A DNA stretch of 64,000 bases, taken from positions 62,001-126,000 of the forward strand of contig NZ_JAAGOX010000055.1 of NCBI RefSeq assembly GCF_010500245.1. Direction: 5' to 3'. Source of the DNA: Ruegeria sp. PrR005. Its GTDB lineage: Bacteria; Pseudomonadota; Alphaproteobacteria; Rhodobacterales; Rhodobacteraceae. The notes beneath the pieces were generated by a model, which saw nothing but the letters and a program-made list of their open reading frames with translations, ran no database searches and was not told where the DNA came from. Below, one piece after another: positions 26,569 through 35,860 of the stretch. Numbering within the stretch: position 1 is the first letter of the stretch; each line of letters begins with the position of its first letter. The position numbers and the translations under genes were made by a program.

Positions 26569-27831
26569 TTATTGCGACTCCGGCCCGGTTTGATTGGCCT
26601 CATGCGCGGCTTCTTGCGCGAGTTCCACGGCCACCGGAGAGGCGGTTGGATACATATAGGCGACGCTGCCGGTTTCCTCGATCGGGGTCGATGCGCGCTG
26701 GGTTGCCCGGTAGGCGGCATAGGCAGCGGTCGCGAACATCAGCGCCGCGATGAAGATGAAGAAACCCGGAGGGCCAAACACGCCGTCCGACATCATCCAG
26801 CCGGTGGTGACCGGTCCAGCGATAGCGCCCAGACCGTTGATGAACACCAGCCCGCCCGAAGCCGCCGGCATGTCGTCATAGTCGAGATAGTCGTTGGTAT
26901 AGGCGATCAGCAGCGAATAGAGCGGGTTGGACAGGCCGCCGATGATCAGCGCCGCGAGCAAAAGCAACTCGTACTGCTCGCCCATGATCGCGCCCAGCAT
27001 CGCGCCACCACCACCGATCAGCGCCACGAACAGGATCAGCACCCGCCGGTCCATCCGGTCGGACAGCCAGCCCAAAGGGTATTGGACAAACAGCGCGCCG
27101 ACGTAAAAAGTGGCAATGAAGATCGACAGTTGGGTCAAGCTCAGCCCCACTTTGGCGGCATAGACCGCGCTCATCCCGAATTGGGCCGAGAACACGCCGC
27201 CAAGCAGAAGCATCCCGACGCAACCGAGCGGCGAGGTCTTCATCAACGCCTTGAGGCTCATCGGTTTGGTGCTGTCAAAGGCCGGGGTCGGAGAAATCGA
27301 CAGCAGGATCGGCCCGAAGGAGATCGACACCAGGATCGAGGCGATGATGAACGCCTCGTACCCGCCGGGATCGCCCACCTGGATCAGGCCCTGCGCCACG
27401 ATGATACCGGTCACCTGCACGATCATGTAGAGCGACAGCGCCTTGCCGCGGTTGGAATTGTCGGCGGCGTTGTTCAGCCAGCTTTCGGCGGTGACATAGA
27501 CGCCCGAGAAACAAAAGCCGATGATGACCCGCCCGAGCATCCAGGCATAGGTGTCGGGCAGCGCGGGATACATGATCATGACCGCAGAAATGAACGAGGC
27601 CAGCGCCGCAAAGACACGCACATGCCCGACCCGGCGGATCATCTCGGGCGCCATGCGCGAACCGCCGAGAAAGCCGACGAAATAGGCCGACATGACAAGC
27701 GACATCTCGAAGGTCGAGAACCCCTCGATCTCGCCGCGGACGCCCAGCAACGTGCCTTGCAGGCCGTTGCCGACCATCAAAAGGCCGATCCCCAGAAGCA
27801 GCGCCCATGCGCTGGAAAGAACCTGAAGCAT
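26569..27831 (-). CDS. MFS transporter, YcaD-like
   Basis: A 420-residue, twelve-span major facilitator transporter. The loop GRVIIGFCFSGVYVTAESWLNNAADNSNRGKAL is close to the YcaD group (YVTAESWLN, NRG-x-AL-x-YM). Starting at ATG 27831 gives MLQVLSSAWALLLGIGLLMVGNGLQG, the expected first membrane span. The last 35 residues are a hydrophilic tail. Substrate unknown. It follows queA in the same direction with a gap of about 100 bases. Confidence 0.88.
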   Translation of the reverse strand: MLQVLSSAWALLLGIGLLMVGNGLQGTLLGVRGEIEGFSTFEMSLVMSAYFVGFLGGSRMAPEMIRRVGHVRVFAALASFISAVMIMYPALPDTYAWMLGRVIIGFCFSGVYVTAESWLNNAADNSNRGKALSLYMIVQVTGIIVAQGLIQVGDPGGYEAFIIASILVSISFGPILLSISPTPAFDSTKPMSLKALMKTSPLGCVGMLLLGGVFSAQFGMSAVYAAKVGLSLTQLSIFIATFYVGALFVQYPLGWLSDRMDRRVLILFVALIGGGGAMLGAIMGEQYELLLLAALIIGGLSNPLYSLLIAYTNDYLDYDDMPAASGGLVFINGLGAIAGPVTTGWMMSDGVFGPPGFFIFIAALMFATAAYAAYRATQRASTPIEETGSVAYMYPTASPVAVELAQEAAHEANQTGPESQ

Positions 27832-27935
27832 AAATCGTGACCTTCGATGGAAAGGAGGGAGAGCTGTAAGAGCAAATGGCCGCAGCGGGCCGGGTCTGTC
27901 CACGCCAAAAGCGGCGGGGTTAGACCCGATACCGT

Positions 27936-28985
27936 CTAGCCGGGCAACAACAGGGACGCGTCCCCGTAGGAAAAGAAGCGATACTTGGTTTCGACGGCAT
28001 GAGCGTAGATGCGGCGGATACGCTCTTGCCCCATCAGCGCCGAGACCAGCATCAGAAGCGTCGATTTGGGCAGATGGAAATTGGTCATCAACCCGTCGCT
28101 GACCCGGAACTGGAACCCCGGATAGATGAAAATGTCGGTCTCGCCTTCCCATGGGGCGATGGCGCCGCCGCGCGCGGCGCTTTCGATCAGGCGCAGCGCG
28201 GTGGTGCCGACCGGGATCACCCGGCCGCCTGCGGCCTTGGTCGCGGCGATCTCGGCTGCGGCCTCGGGGCTGACACGACCCCATTCGGCATGCATCCTGT
28301 GGGTGGTCACGTCCTCGACCTTGACCGGCAGAAAGGTGCCCGCGCCCACATGCAGGGTGACATGGGTGAAGGTTACGCCATGAGCGGCCAGAGCCGCCAG
28401 CAAGGGTTCGTCGAAATGCAGCGATGCGGTGGGCGCGGCAACGGCGCCGGAATGGCGGGCCCAGACCGTCTGGTAATCGGTCTTGTCCTGGGCGTCGGCG
28501 GGACGTTTGGCGGCGATATAGGGCGGCAGCGGCATGGCGCCCGCCTCGGCCAGGGCGGCGTCGAAATCCTCGCCCGCGAGGTTGAAGCGCAGATAGGCCT
28601 GACCATCGGCGATGCGGTCCGCAGTGGCGGACAGGTCAGCGGAAAAGGTGATCACCTCGCCCGGGTGCAGTTTCCGCAGCGGTTTGACCAGCGCGGCCCA
28701 GGTGCTGTCGGCCTGAGGCTCCAAAAGCGTGATCTCGATCCGGGCCGAGACCTCGCCCTGCGCGCTTTGCCGGGTGCGGGTGCCGCTGAGGCGCGCGGGA
28801 ATCACTCTGGTATCGTTCAGCACCAGCCGGTCTCCGGGGCGGAGCCAGTCGGTCAGATCGGACACCACGGAATCGGTGATCGTATCGCCCTCGGCCACCA
28901 GCAGCCGTGCGGAGGATCGCGGCCGGGCCGGCCGCGTCGCGATCAGCCCGTCGGGCAGGTCGAAATCGAAATCGCTCAGTTTCAT
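27936..28985 (-). CDS. queA: S-adenosylmethionine:tRNA ribosyltransferase-isomerase
   Basis: Transfers and isomerises the ribosyl moiety of SAM to preQ1 in tRNA, making epoxyqueuosine at the wobble position. 349 residues starting [29 protein letters not shown], with [52 protein letters not shown], and the C-terminal [19 protein letters not shown] and [13 protein letters not shown], all typical of QueA. The neighbours (MFS, YhdP-like) do not relate to queuosine. Confidence 0.97.
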   Translation of the reverse strand: MKLSDFDFDLPDGLIATRPARPRSSARLLVAEGDTITDSVVSDLTDWLRPGDRLVLNDTRVIPARLSGTRTRQSAQGEVSARIEITLLEPQADSTWAALVKPLRKLHPGEVITFSADLSATADRIADGQAYLRFNLAGEDFDAALAEAGAMPLPPYIAAKRPADAQDKTDYQTVWARHSGAVAAPTASLHFDEPLLAALAAHGVTFTHVTLHVGAGTFLPVKVEDVTTHRMHAEWGRVSPEAAAEIAATKAAGGRVIPVGTTALRLIESAARGGAIAPWEGETDIFIYPGFQFRVSDGLMTNFHLPKSTLLMLVSALMGQERIRRIYAHAVETKYRFFSYGDASLLLPG

Positions 28986-29034
28986 GGCCCGCGCCTATAG
29001 AGCGCGCCAGCGGTTTTGGCCACAGGCAATGTGA

Positions 29035-32000
29035 TCAGCGGTCGCCGCCCGGAGCGATTGGGCGCGGTTTCGCCTCTACCGGCGGCGCCGGGGTCTCGCC
29101 CGGGGCGACCGGTACCTGCGGCGCCGGCGCGCGGATCACATCGCGCAGAAAACCCGGCGCCAGGCCCGACAGAGGGTTCACAAAGACCTGCGGGTTATCC
29201 ATCGAGCCGGTGAGGGTGTAGTTGAAGCCGATCAATCCCTCGCCCTTGCGGGTCAGCACGCTGCCGATCCCGTTGACAAGGTAGATCGGGGAGATCGCGC
29301 CGCGCAGGTCCAGCGTGTCGCGTTCGGTATCGACGACCCCGTTCATCGACAGGCCGATCGAAGGTCCAACGGCGCTGCCTTCCAGAACGGTGAGGGTCGT
29401 CGGGCTGAGCCGCATCCGACCCTCGATCTCGCCGAACAGGATGCCCTGCCCCGACATTTCATCCAGGAGCCCGACAAGGCTCATGGCGTTCAGCAGCGCC
29501 GCCATGGCGGGCGCGTCCTTGATCCGGGTACTGCGCACGCGCAGCTGGCCATCGTAGTTGCCCGAGTCGCCGACGGGATCGAGCGACAGTTGAAAGCTGC
29601 CGCCGTGGGCCTGGGTGATGATACCGGCAGCCCGGAACACCTGGCCCGCGTCGGCGGATCTGAGGACCATGCCGCTGCGGGCGCCGCGCGCGATCATCTG
29701 ACCCTCGATATCGGCGGATCCGTTCAGCCTGCCGGTGAAGTTGCCGGACAGCCCGCCCGTTGTCGTGAAGGTGCCGCGCATCCCGGTCAGGGCCAGTGTT
29801 TCACTGACTTGCAGGCGATCCAGCGCAACGTTAAGCGCCGGGCCCGTTACGGCCCCGCCCTGGCCCCCACCGGTCGAGCCGAAGGTCGCGCTGCGCAGGT
29901 CCATGCGTCCGCCCAGAACCGCGATGTCGGGCGCACGCCCTGCCCGCCCGATCAGGTCCACCGGCACGGCAAGCCAGTCGGCCAGTTCAAAAGTGGTGAA
30001 CTGTGCCTTGTCGAAACTGCGGTCTTCGCGAAAGCTGACCGTGCCGCGTGCCCGCAGGCGGGCCGCGTCGATCTCCAGCCTGTCGACCTTGCCCCCCGCT
30101 CCCAGCGTTGCGCCAATGACCAGCTGGCCGGAAGCCGCTTCGGGCTTGACCCAGCCCAGTTCGGGAAGCGCCAGGCGCACGCCCTGAAGATCCGATTGCG
30201 CCTCGAGCCGCAGCGGCTGACCGCCACCGATGCCAAGCGTGAACTGCGCCGATCCGGCCCCGGTCACCATGCCGTCGGGCAGACCCAGTCGCTGTTCACG
30301 CACCAGGGCGGGCGAGAGTTCGATGCTGCCGCTCACCTCGCTTCGCGCAGATTCGCCCTGTGCCAGGGGCTGACGCCAGCGCACATGGGCCGGAACCGTG
30401 CCGAACAGACCCTCGCCCCGCAATGCGATCTGGTGCTGGTTGCCGGTCAGTTCCAGCTGCTTTGCAGAAACCACTGTCCCCGGCACCAGATCGGTGCTGC
30501 GAACCTCGTCAATGATACCGGCAAGGTGGAAGTCCATATCGCCCAGCTTGACCCCGTCGCGCAACGGCAGGGCCAGGGTACCGGCCAGATTGGCCCGTCC
30601 CTCGACGATGGTTACCGGCAGATTGGCCTTGTCCATGATGCTGAGCGGCGCACGGTTCAACAGCGACAGCGCCGCTGTCACCGAGCCTTTGGCGGTGATC
30701 CTGGCAATGCCCGGCGCCGACTTGCGGATACCGATATCGGGAATGATGAACGAGGTGCCGCTAGCGTCGATGGCGCCGCCTTCTTCCGGCAGGATCTGGC
30801 CCGCGTCGGCGGTCACGGCAAAACGGCCGCCCAACAGGCTGGCCTGTCCGCGCGCATTGACCAGCGGCGGCAAAGTCTTGGCAAAGCGGATCTCGGCTTC
30901 GGCGAAATCGAAATCGGCATAGAGGTCGGGCGGCGCGCCGGGCCTGAGCCTGAGGGCCAGATCGAGATCGCTGAGTTCGGCTGTCCGCAGGTTCTCGACC
31001 ACCCATTCACGGGGCTTGGGCGCGGCCCTTTCCGGCCAGTAACCCAACACCTGTGCGGGCGTGATGGCGTCTAGCTGGGCGTCAAGCGCAAGCTGCCAGC
31101 CGTCCGGATCAGCCGCCAGATCGCTGCGCACCAGCAAGGTGCGTCCGTCATCGATCACGTTCATCCGGCCCACCTGCACCCGGAACGGATTGAGCCGCAT
31201 CTGAAAGTCGATCTCGGCCCGATCCAGGTCCAGGGGCGCGTCAAAGACATTTGCCGGATTCACCCGCAGGCCCGACAGGCTGAACTGCGCCACCAGCCGG
31301 TCCAGCCGCCCCTGATCGAGCCCATCGAGATAGGCGTCGCCTTCGGCCCTGGCCGCCCCCCAGGCGCTGTCGACCGAGATCTCGGCAAAGGTCAGTTTCT
31401 GCGCCGCCGGAAGGTAGGTGAAATAGGTGCGCGCGGTGTTGAAGGGGATCGGCTTGGTATTGGGGTTGGGTTGCACCACACCGGCGCCGATATGCAGGGT
31501 CGCCGAGATCGGCGAGAGGCTGCCATCCTCGCCGATGCCGCCGCGCACAGATCCGGAAATCGGCGCATCCAGAACCTGGAGCCAGGCCAGCGCCGGGGCC
31601 TGGGCCGCGATGTCCGATGCGGCCACATCGGTCACCGAAACGCCGAAACTGGCGCTCGGCTTGCCCAGGGTCGAGCTGTAGTTCGCCTCAACCCGGCTGG
31701 CGTAGGCCCGGCCGCTGAGCACCGAGAACTCGGTCGCCATGCGCATCGCGTCACTGTTGCGCGTGACCAGCACCTGGCCGCCATCGAGCGTCCAGGCCCG
31801 GCCCTGTTGCAGATCCTCGTATTCCATGGCCAGCGAGGTCACCTCGATCGAGGTGAGGGCCTGGAGCGCGGGATTGAGGAACACGCCGTCGAGCGTTTCC
31901 AGCACCTGCGCCAGTGTCGGGGCCTGTTCGACCGCCGCTTGGCCTCCGCCCAGCGACAGGGTGAAGCGCCCCTCGGCGTCGCGGCGCAGGTTTGCATAGG

Positions 32001-32406
32001 CGCCGCTGAGCGCGATCCGTTTCGGCTGCACCTGCCCGCGCAGCAGCGGGCGCATGGCGAGGCTCGCCTCGGCATCGCTGAGCCGGGCGATCACGCGGCC
32101 TTCGGTGTCCGACAGTTCGACATCGCGCAGGTGCAGACGCGGGCGCCATCCCTTGTTGATGACAAAGGACACGTCGCCGAACCGGACCCGTTTGTTGCCG
32201 AGCAGCATGTTCAGCCGCGCTTCGACCCGCGCCTTGACCCAGGGCGGCGGCTGCAAGGTCTGGCCCGGGACCATAAGCGCCGAAAACGCGGCCAGAAACA
32301 CCAGCAGAAGCGTGCCGCGCATCGCCCAGACAAGCGTGACCCGCCGCTTGCTGCGGCGCGGTTTCTCCGGGGTTTTCCGGCCTGATTTGGGTTCGGTGTC
32401 TTTCAA
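29035..32406 (-). CDS. YhdP/AsmA-like envelope protein (DUF3971)
   Basis: A 1123-residue protein with a short basic N-terminus, one membrane anchor (about residues 28-48) and a very long periplasmic part made of repeated beta-rich segments, as in AsmA-like/YhdP proteins believed to bridge inner and outer membranes and carry phospholipids. The C-terminal region (about 900-1090) with LSMNGVVDTERDTLDLRGAISPIYLVNGIGSVL and GFNYTLTGSMDNPQVFVNPLSGLAPGFLR is the AsmA C-terminal domain. The start is a TTG with AGGAAAG ahead; ATG at residue 29 is an alternative. A proline-rich tail ends the protein. Confidence 0.88.
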   Translation of the reverse strand: MKDTEPKSGRKTPEKPRRSKRRVTLVWAMRGTLLLVFLAAFSALMVPGQTLQPPPWVKARVEARLNMLLGNKRVRFGDVSFVINKGWRPRLHLRDVELSDTEGRVIARLSDAEASLAMRPLLRGQVQPKRIALSGAYANLRRDAEGRFTLSLGGGQAAVEQAPTLAQVLETLDGVFLNPALQALTSIEVTSLAMEYEDLQQGRAWTLDGGQVLVTRNSDAMRMATEFSVLSGRAYASRVEANYSSTLGKPSASFGVSVTDVAASDIAAQAPALAWLQVLDAPISGSVRGGIGEDGSLSPISATLHIGAGVVQPNPNTKPIPFNTARTYFTYLPAAQKLTFAEISVDSAWGAARAEGDAYLDGLDQGRLDRLVAQFSLSGLRVNPANVFDAPLDLDRAEIDFQMRLNPFRVQVGRMNVIDDGRTLLVRSDLAADPDGWQLALDAQLDAITPAQVLGYWPERAAPKPREWVVENLRTAELSDLDLALRLRPGAPPDLYADFDFAEAEIRFAKTLPPLVNARGQASLLGGRFAVTADAGQILPEEGGAIDASGTSFIIPDIGIRKSAPGIARITAKGSVTAALSLLNRAPLSIMDKANLPVTIVEGRANLAGTLALPLRDGVKLGDMDFHLAGIIDEVRSTDLVPGTVVSAKQLELTGNQHQIALRGEGLFGTVPAHVRWRQPLAQGESARSEVSGSIELSPALVREQRLGLPDGMVTGAGSAQFTLGIGGGQPLRLEAQSDLQGVRLALPELGWVKPEAASGQLVIGATLGAGGKVDRLEIDAARLRARGTVSFREDRSFDKAQFTTFELADWLAVPVDLIGRAGRAPDIAVLGGRMDLRSATFGSTGGGQGGAVTGPALNVALDRLQVSETLALTGMRGTFTTTGGLSGNFTGRLNGSADIEGQMIARGARSGMVLRSADAGQVFRAAGIITQAHGGSFQLSLDPVGDSGNYDGQLRVRSTRIKDAPAMAALLNAMSLVGLLDEMSGQGILFGEIEGRMRLSPTTLTVLEGSAVGPSIGLSMNGVVDTERDTLDLRGAISPIYLVNGIGSVLTRKGEGLIGFNYTLTGSMDNPQVFVNPLSGLAPGFLRDVIRAPAPQVPVAPGETPAPPVEAKPRPIAPGGDR

Positions 32407-32468
32407 CTTTCCTGCCGCGACCTATTATGCGCGCAACATATCCATGAAACCCTTAGCGGAGTTTTCCT

Positions 32469-32930
32469 ATGCCCGACATTTCCGATAACGCCCCCGATTT
32501 CACGCTGCCCCGGGACGGCGGCGGCGAGATCAGCCTGTCCGGCCTGCGCGGCGGCGCTGTTGTTGTGTTTTTCTATCCCCGTGACGATACCCCGGGATGC
32601 ACCAAGGAATCCATCGGCTTTTCCGACCATCTGCAAGCCTTTGCCGAGGCGGGTGCAACGGTGCTGGGCATCTCCAAGGATACCGTCGCCAAGCATGACA
32701 AATTCGTGGCCAAACACGGGCTGACCACCACCATGCTGTCGGATGCCGACAGCGACACTTGCGAACGCTATGGCGTGTGGGTCGAAAAGAGCATGTATGG
32801 CAAGACCTCGATGGGGATCGAGCGGTCCACCTTCCTGATCGACGCGCAGGGGCGCATCGCCCGGATCTGGCGCAAGGTCAAGGTCGACGGTCATGTGGCC
32901 GAGGTTCTGGACGCGGTCAAAGCGCTGTGA
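32469..32930 (+). CDS. bcp: thioredoxin-dependent thiol peroxidase (Bcp/PrxQ)
   Basis: A 153-residue peroxiredoxin that reduces hydroperoxides with thioredoxin. PGCTKESIGFSD holds the peroxidatic Cys; VVVFFYPRDDTPGCTKE and GVWVEKSMYGKTSMGIERSTFLID match Bcp. The resolving Cys found five residues later in many Bcp proteins is not present in PGCTKESIGF, so this looks like a 1-Cys-type variant or uses another Cys (DSDTCERYG). Its stop overlaps the next start (GTGA). Confidence 0.93.
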   Translation: MPDISDNAPDFTLPRDGGGEISLSGLRGGAVVVFFYPRDDTPGCTKESIGFSDHLQAFAEAGATVLGISKDTVAKHDKFVAKHGLTTTMLSDADSDTCERYGVWVEKSMYGKTSMGIERSTFLIDAQGRIARIWRKVKVDGHVAEVLDAVKAL

Positions 32931-33763
32931 GCCTGACGTTGACCGAAATGGCGGTGGAGGTCCTGTCCACCGCCGACGGGCGTGCCAAGACCGCGCTGTC
33001 GCGCCGCCATGCCAGCGCGTGGTTCGCCGCGCGCCGCGGCGAGAGTGAACCGATTGCGGTGGGCACGGCCAACCCACCGCTGCATCCCGCCCGGCCCGAG
33101 CGGCCCGAATTGCTCAGCCCCCGCGACGTGCCGCGCCGTCGGCCGGGATCCGAGGCGGGGCGCATCGCGCTGTTGCATGCGGTGGCGCATATCGAGCTGA
33201 ACGCGGTCGATCTGCACTGGGATATCGTGGCGCGGTTCGGTCACGTGCCGATGCCGATCGGGTTTTATGACGACTGGGTGAAATGCGCGGATGAGGAATC
33301 CAAGCATTTCAACATGGTCTGCGATGTTCTTGAGAGCATCGGCAGCCATTATGGCGCGCTGCCTGCTCATGCCGGCATGTGGCGCGCGGCCGAGGATACG
33401 GCCGAGGATCTGATGGGGCGCCTCGCAGTCGTGCCTATGGTGCTGGAGGCGCGCGGGTTGGATGTGACACCGGGCATGATCGAGATCTTTCGCAAGGCGG
33501 GGCTGTCCCAGGCGGTGGCGGCGCTGGAGGTGATCTATGCCGAGGAAGTGGGGCATGTGGCCTATGGTTCGAAATGGTTCCATTTCCTCTGCGGGCGCGA
33601 GAACGTCGACCCTAAGGACGTGTTTCACGATCTGGTGCGGCGCTATTTCCATGGCGCCCTGAAGCCCCCTTTCAACGAGGAAAAACGCGCCGAAGCGGGC
33701 CTGCCGCCCGATTTCTACTGGCCGCTGGCCGAAGAGACCCCGGCACGGGACCGGCCCGTCTGA
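32927..33763 (+). CDS. DUF455 ferritin-like protein
   Basis: 278 residues of the DUF455 family, which adopts a ferritin-like four-helix bundle with a probable di-metal site. Candidate ligands: HAVAHIELNAVDLHWD, DEESKHFNMV and the later YAEEVGHVAYGSKW give the E-x(n)-ExxH pattern. The start is GTG at 32927, overlapping the bcp stop as GTGA, so translation is coupled to the peroxidase. A role alongside oxidative-stress defence is inferred only from that coupling. Confidence 0.85.
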   Translation: MSLTLTEMAVEVLSTADGRAKTALSRRHASAWFAARRGESEPIAVGTANPPLHPARPERPELLSPRDVPRRRPGSEAGRIALLHAVAHIELNAVDLHWDIVARFGHVPMPIGFYDDWVKCADEESKHFNMVCDVLESIGSHYGALPAHAGMWRAAEDTAEDLMGRLAVVPMVLEARGLDVTPGMIEIFRKAGLSQAVAALEVIYAEEVGHVAYGSKWFHFLCGRENVDPKDVFHDLVRRYFHGALKPPFNEEKRAEAGLPPDFYWPLAEETPARDRPV

Positions 33764-33765
33764 TC

Positions 33766-33795
33766 CCGTCGCCGGGTTCGATCGGCGGATTTTTG
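33766..33795 (+). terminator. weak terminator after the DUF455 gene
   Basis: CCGTCG (33766-33771) can pair with CGGCGG (33783-33788), one pair being G-T, and is followed by ATTTTT. The stem is short, so this is tentative. Confidence 0.4.
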
Positions 33796-33940
33796 CCAAA
33801 AAATCAAGCAGCCCCGTGCCGTTTTCGCCCAACCGGTAAACAAACTTGCCCGATCCGCCCGAACCGCTTATGCACTCGGGCCAAGGCCCGGCTCCACTCA
33901 GCCGGACGGGTCTTGTACGGGGACAACAAGGGATGGGCTG

Positions 33941-35269
33941 GTGCGGACACGTCTGGCGATCAAGATACACGCGTTTCTGGAACAGCGGTTTCCGGAACGC
34001 AGGGTTTTTCTGAAATCCGACAGTGATACGCGGTTCATCCGGCTCAAATCGGAAACTCAGATCGTCGCCTTTGCCGGGGCGACAGTGTTTGTCGCCTGGA
34101 CCATCGTGGCCACCGCAATCCTGCTGATGGACAGCATCGGGTCGGGCAATTTCCGCGAACAGGCGAAACGGGACCAGGCCACCTATCAGGAACGGCTGAA
34201 CGCGATCTCGGCCGAGCGGGACGCCCGCGCCGAAGAGGCGGTGGCGGCACAGCGCCGGTTCAACGCCGCGCTGGCGCAGATTTCGGTAATGCAGTCCGAA
34301 CTGCTGGAATCCGAGACCCGGCGGCGCGAACTGGAAACCGGGATCGAGGTGATCCAGACCACCCTGCGCGCAACGATGAAACAGCGCGAATCCGCGCGCG
34401 AGGCGCTGGCCGCCCTGAAGGAAGAGAGCGGCGAGAACAACGCTGCGCACCTGGCGGCGGCCGAGTTGCCCGCGCAGATGACTTTCATGGCCCAGGCGCT
34501 GGAGCGGACCGCGCAGCAACGCGACAAGATCCATTCCGACGCGCAATCGGCACTTGAGGCCCGGGCGGAGCTGGAGCTGGAAATCAAGCTCATGCAAGAG
34601 CGCAACGACCAGATTTTCCGCCAGCTTGAAGAGGCGATGACAGTTTCGGTCGAGCCGCTTGACAAGATGTTCCGCGCCGCTGGCATGCCGACCGACAGCA
34701 TCCTGGAACAGGTGCGGCGCGGGTATAGCGGCCAGGGCGGGCCGCTGACCCCTTTGTCCTTCTCCACCCGCGGTGAGGAACCCTCGGCCGACGAAATCCG
34801 CGCCAACAACCTGTTGCAGCAGATGGATCAGCTGAACCTGTACCGGATCGCGGCAGAGCGCGCACCCTTTGCCAACCCGGTCCGGGCCGCCGTGCGATTC
34901 ACCAGCGGCTACGGTTATCGGCGCGATCCCAAGACCGGCGGCAAGCGCATGCACAACGGGTCAGACTTTGCTGGCAAACATGGCACCGACATCTATGCCA
35001 CCGCTGATGGCGTGGTCACGCATGCCGGTTGGGAATCGGGCTTTGGCAAGTTGGTCAAGATCCGGCACGACTTTGGCATCGAAACTCTTTATGCCCATAA
35101 TTCGCAGATCAACGTGAAGGTCGGTCAAAGGGTCTCGCGCGGGGATCATATTGCTGATATGGGTAGCACCGGACGGTCCACCGGTACCCACCTTCATTAC
35201 GAGGTGCATGTCAACGGACGACCTGTTAACCCCATGACTTACATCAAGGCTGCACGCAATGTTTTCTAA
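33941..35269 (+). CDS. M23 (LytM-type) peptidoglycan endopeptidase with coiled coil
   Basis: 442 residues: one membrane span (about 44-66), a long coiled-coil region (about 75-250), then an M23 metallopeptidase domain (about 300-440). Zinc ligands are visible in HNGSDFAGKHGTD (HxxxD) and HLHYE (HxH). It probably cleaves peptidoglycan cross-links in the periplasm. The bactofilin gene overlaps its 3' end; bactofilin/M23 pairs are known to work together in cell-shape control. The start is GTG at 33941 with AAGGGA upstream. Confidence 0.92.
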   Translation: MRTRLAIKIHAFLEQRFPERRVFLKSDSDTRFIRLKSETQIVAFAGATVFVAWTIVATAILLMDSIGSGNFREQAKRDQATYQERLNAISAERDARAEEAVAAQRRFNAALAQISVMQSELLESETRRRELETGIEVIQTTLRATMKQRESAREALAALKEESGENNAAHLAAAELPAQMTFMAQALERTAQQRDKIHSDAQSALEARAELELEIKLMQERNDQIFRQLEEAMTVSVEPLDKMFRAAGMPTDSILEQVRRGYSGQGGPLTPLSFSTRGEEPSADEIRANNLLQQMDQLNLYRIAAERAPFANPVRAAVRFTSGYGYRRDPKTGGKRMHNGSDFAGKHGTDIYATADGVVTHAGWESGFGKLVKIRHDFGIETLYAHNSQINVKVGQRVSRGDHIADMGSTGRSTGTHLHYEVHVNGRPVNPMTYIKAARNVF

Positions 35270-35774
35270 GAGCAAAATCAACGAGCCCGCCCCCAAGGCA
35301 CCCGAGGCGGCAAAACCCGCCACTTCCACGGCACCCGCTGCGCCCGCTCCGAGCGATTTCAAGGCAGCCGCGCCCAAGCCGAAGCCGCCGGCATCCGTTT
35401 TGTCCTCGGATCTGCATATTACCGGCAACATCAAGACCAGCGGCGATATCCAGGTCGAAGGCTCGGTCGAAGGGGACATTCGTGCCCACCTGCTGACCAT
35501 CGGCGAAACCGCGACCATCAAGGGCGAAGTCACCGCCGATGACGTGGTGATCAACGGCCGCATCGTGGGCCGCGTCCGGGGTCTCAAGGTCCGCCTGACT
35601 TCGACCGCACGGGTCGAGGGCGACATCATCCACAAGACCATCGCCATCGAGAGCGGTGCCCATTTCGAGGGATCGGTGCAGCGTCAGGACGACCCGCTGA
35701 ACCCGGGCCGCGCGGCCAAGCCTGCTGCCAACCCGGCAGCCGCCGCGCCTGCCACCAAACCCGAAGGCACCTGA
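35259..35774 (+). CDS. bactofilin (polymer-forming cytoskeletal protein)
   Basis: 171 residues. A Pro/Ala/Lys-rich N-terminal tail (about 1-46) and C-terminal tail (about 148-171) flank a central bactofilin beta-helix (about 48-145): SSDLHITGNIKTSGDIQVEGSVEGDI, GETATIKGEVTADDVVINGRIVGRV, RLTSTARVEGDI. Bactofilins polymerise without nucleotide and scaffold cell-wall enzymes. It starts within the last 11 bases of the M23 gene, so the two are translated together. Confidence 0.95.
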   Translation: MFSKSKINEPAPKAPEAAKPATSTAPAAPAPSDFKAAAPKPKPPASVLSSDLHITGNIKTSGDIQVEGSVEGDIRAHLLTIGETATIKGEVTADDVVINGRIVGRVRGLKVRLTSTARVEGDIIHKTIAIESGAHFEGSVQRQDDPLNPGRAAKPAANPAAAAPATKPEGT

Positions 35775-35810
35775 AGCCGAAAACGGCCAGCCGGTCCGAC
35801 AGGGACAGTG

Positions 35811-35844
35811 AAGCGTCGCGGAAGACATTCCGCGGCGCTTTTTT
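35811..35844 (+). terminator. terminator after the bactofilin gene
   Basis: AAGCGTCGCGGAA and TTCCGCGGCGCTT (about 35811-35840) pair with one T-G pair around a four-base loop and run into six T residues. It ends the M23-bactofilin operon. Confidence 0.88.
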
Positions 35845-35860
35845 GTGCCGGGGGCCTGTC

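Noticed and set aside
32891-34954. 687-residue frame antisense to bcp, DUF455 and M23 genes
   Set aside because: It spans three recognised genes, has no domain and has biased composition. Shadow frame.
33941-35774. Bactofilin/M23 pair as a novel system
   Set aside because: This pairing is already well described in bacteria, so it is annotated but not reported as new.
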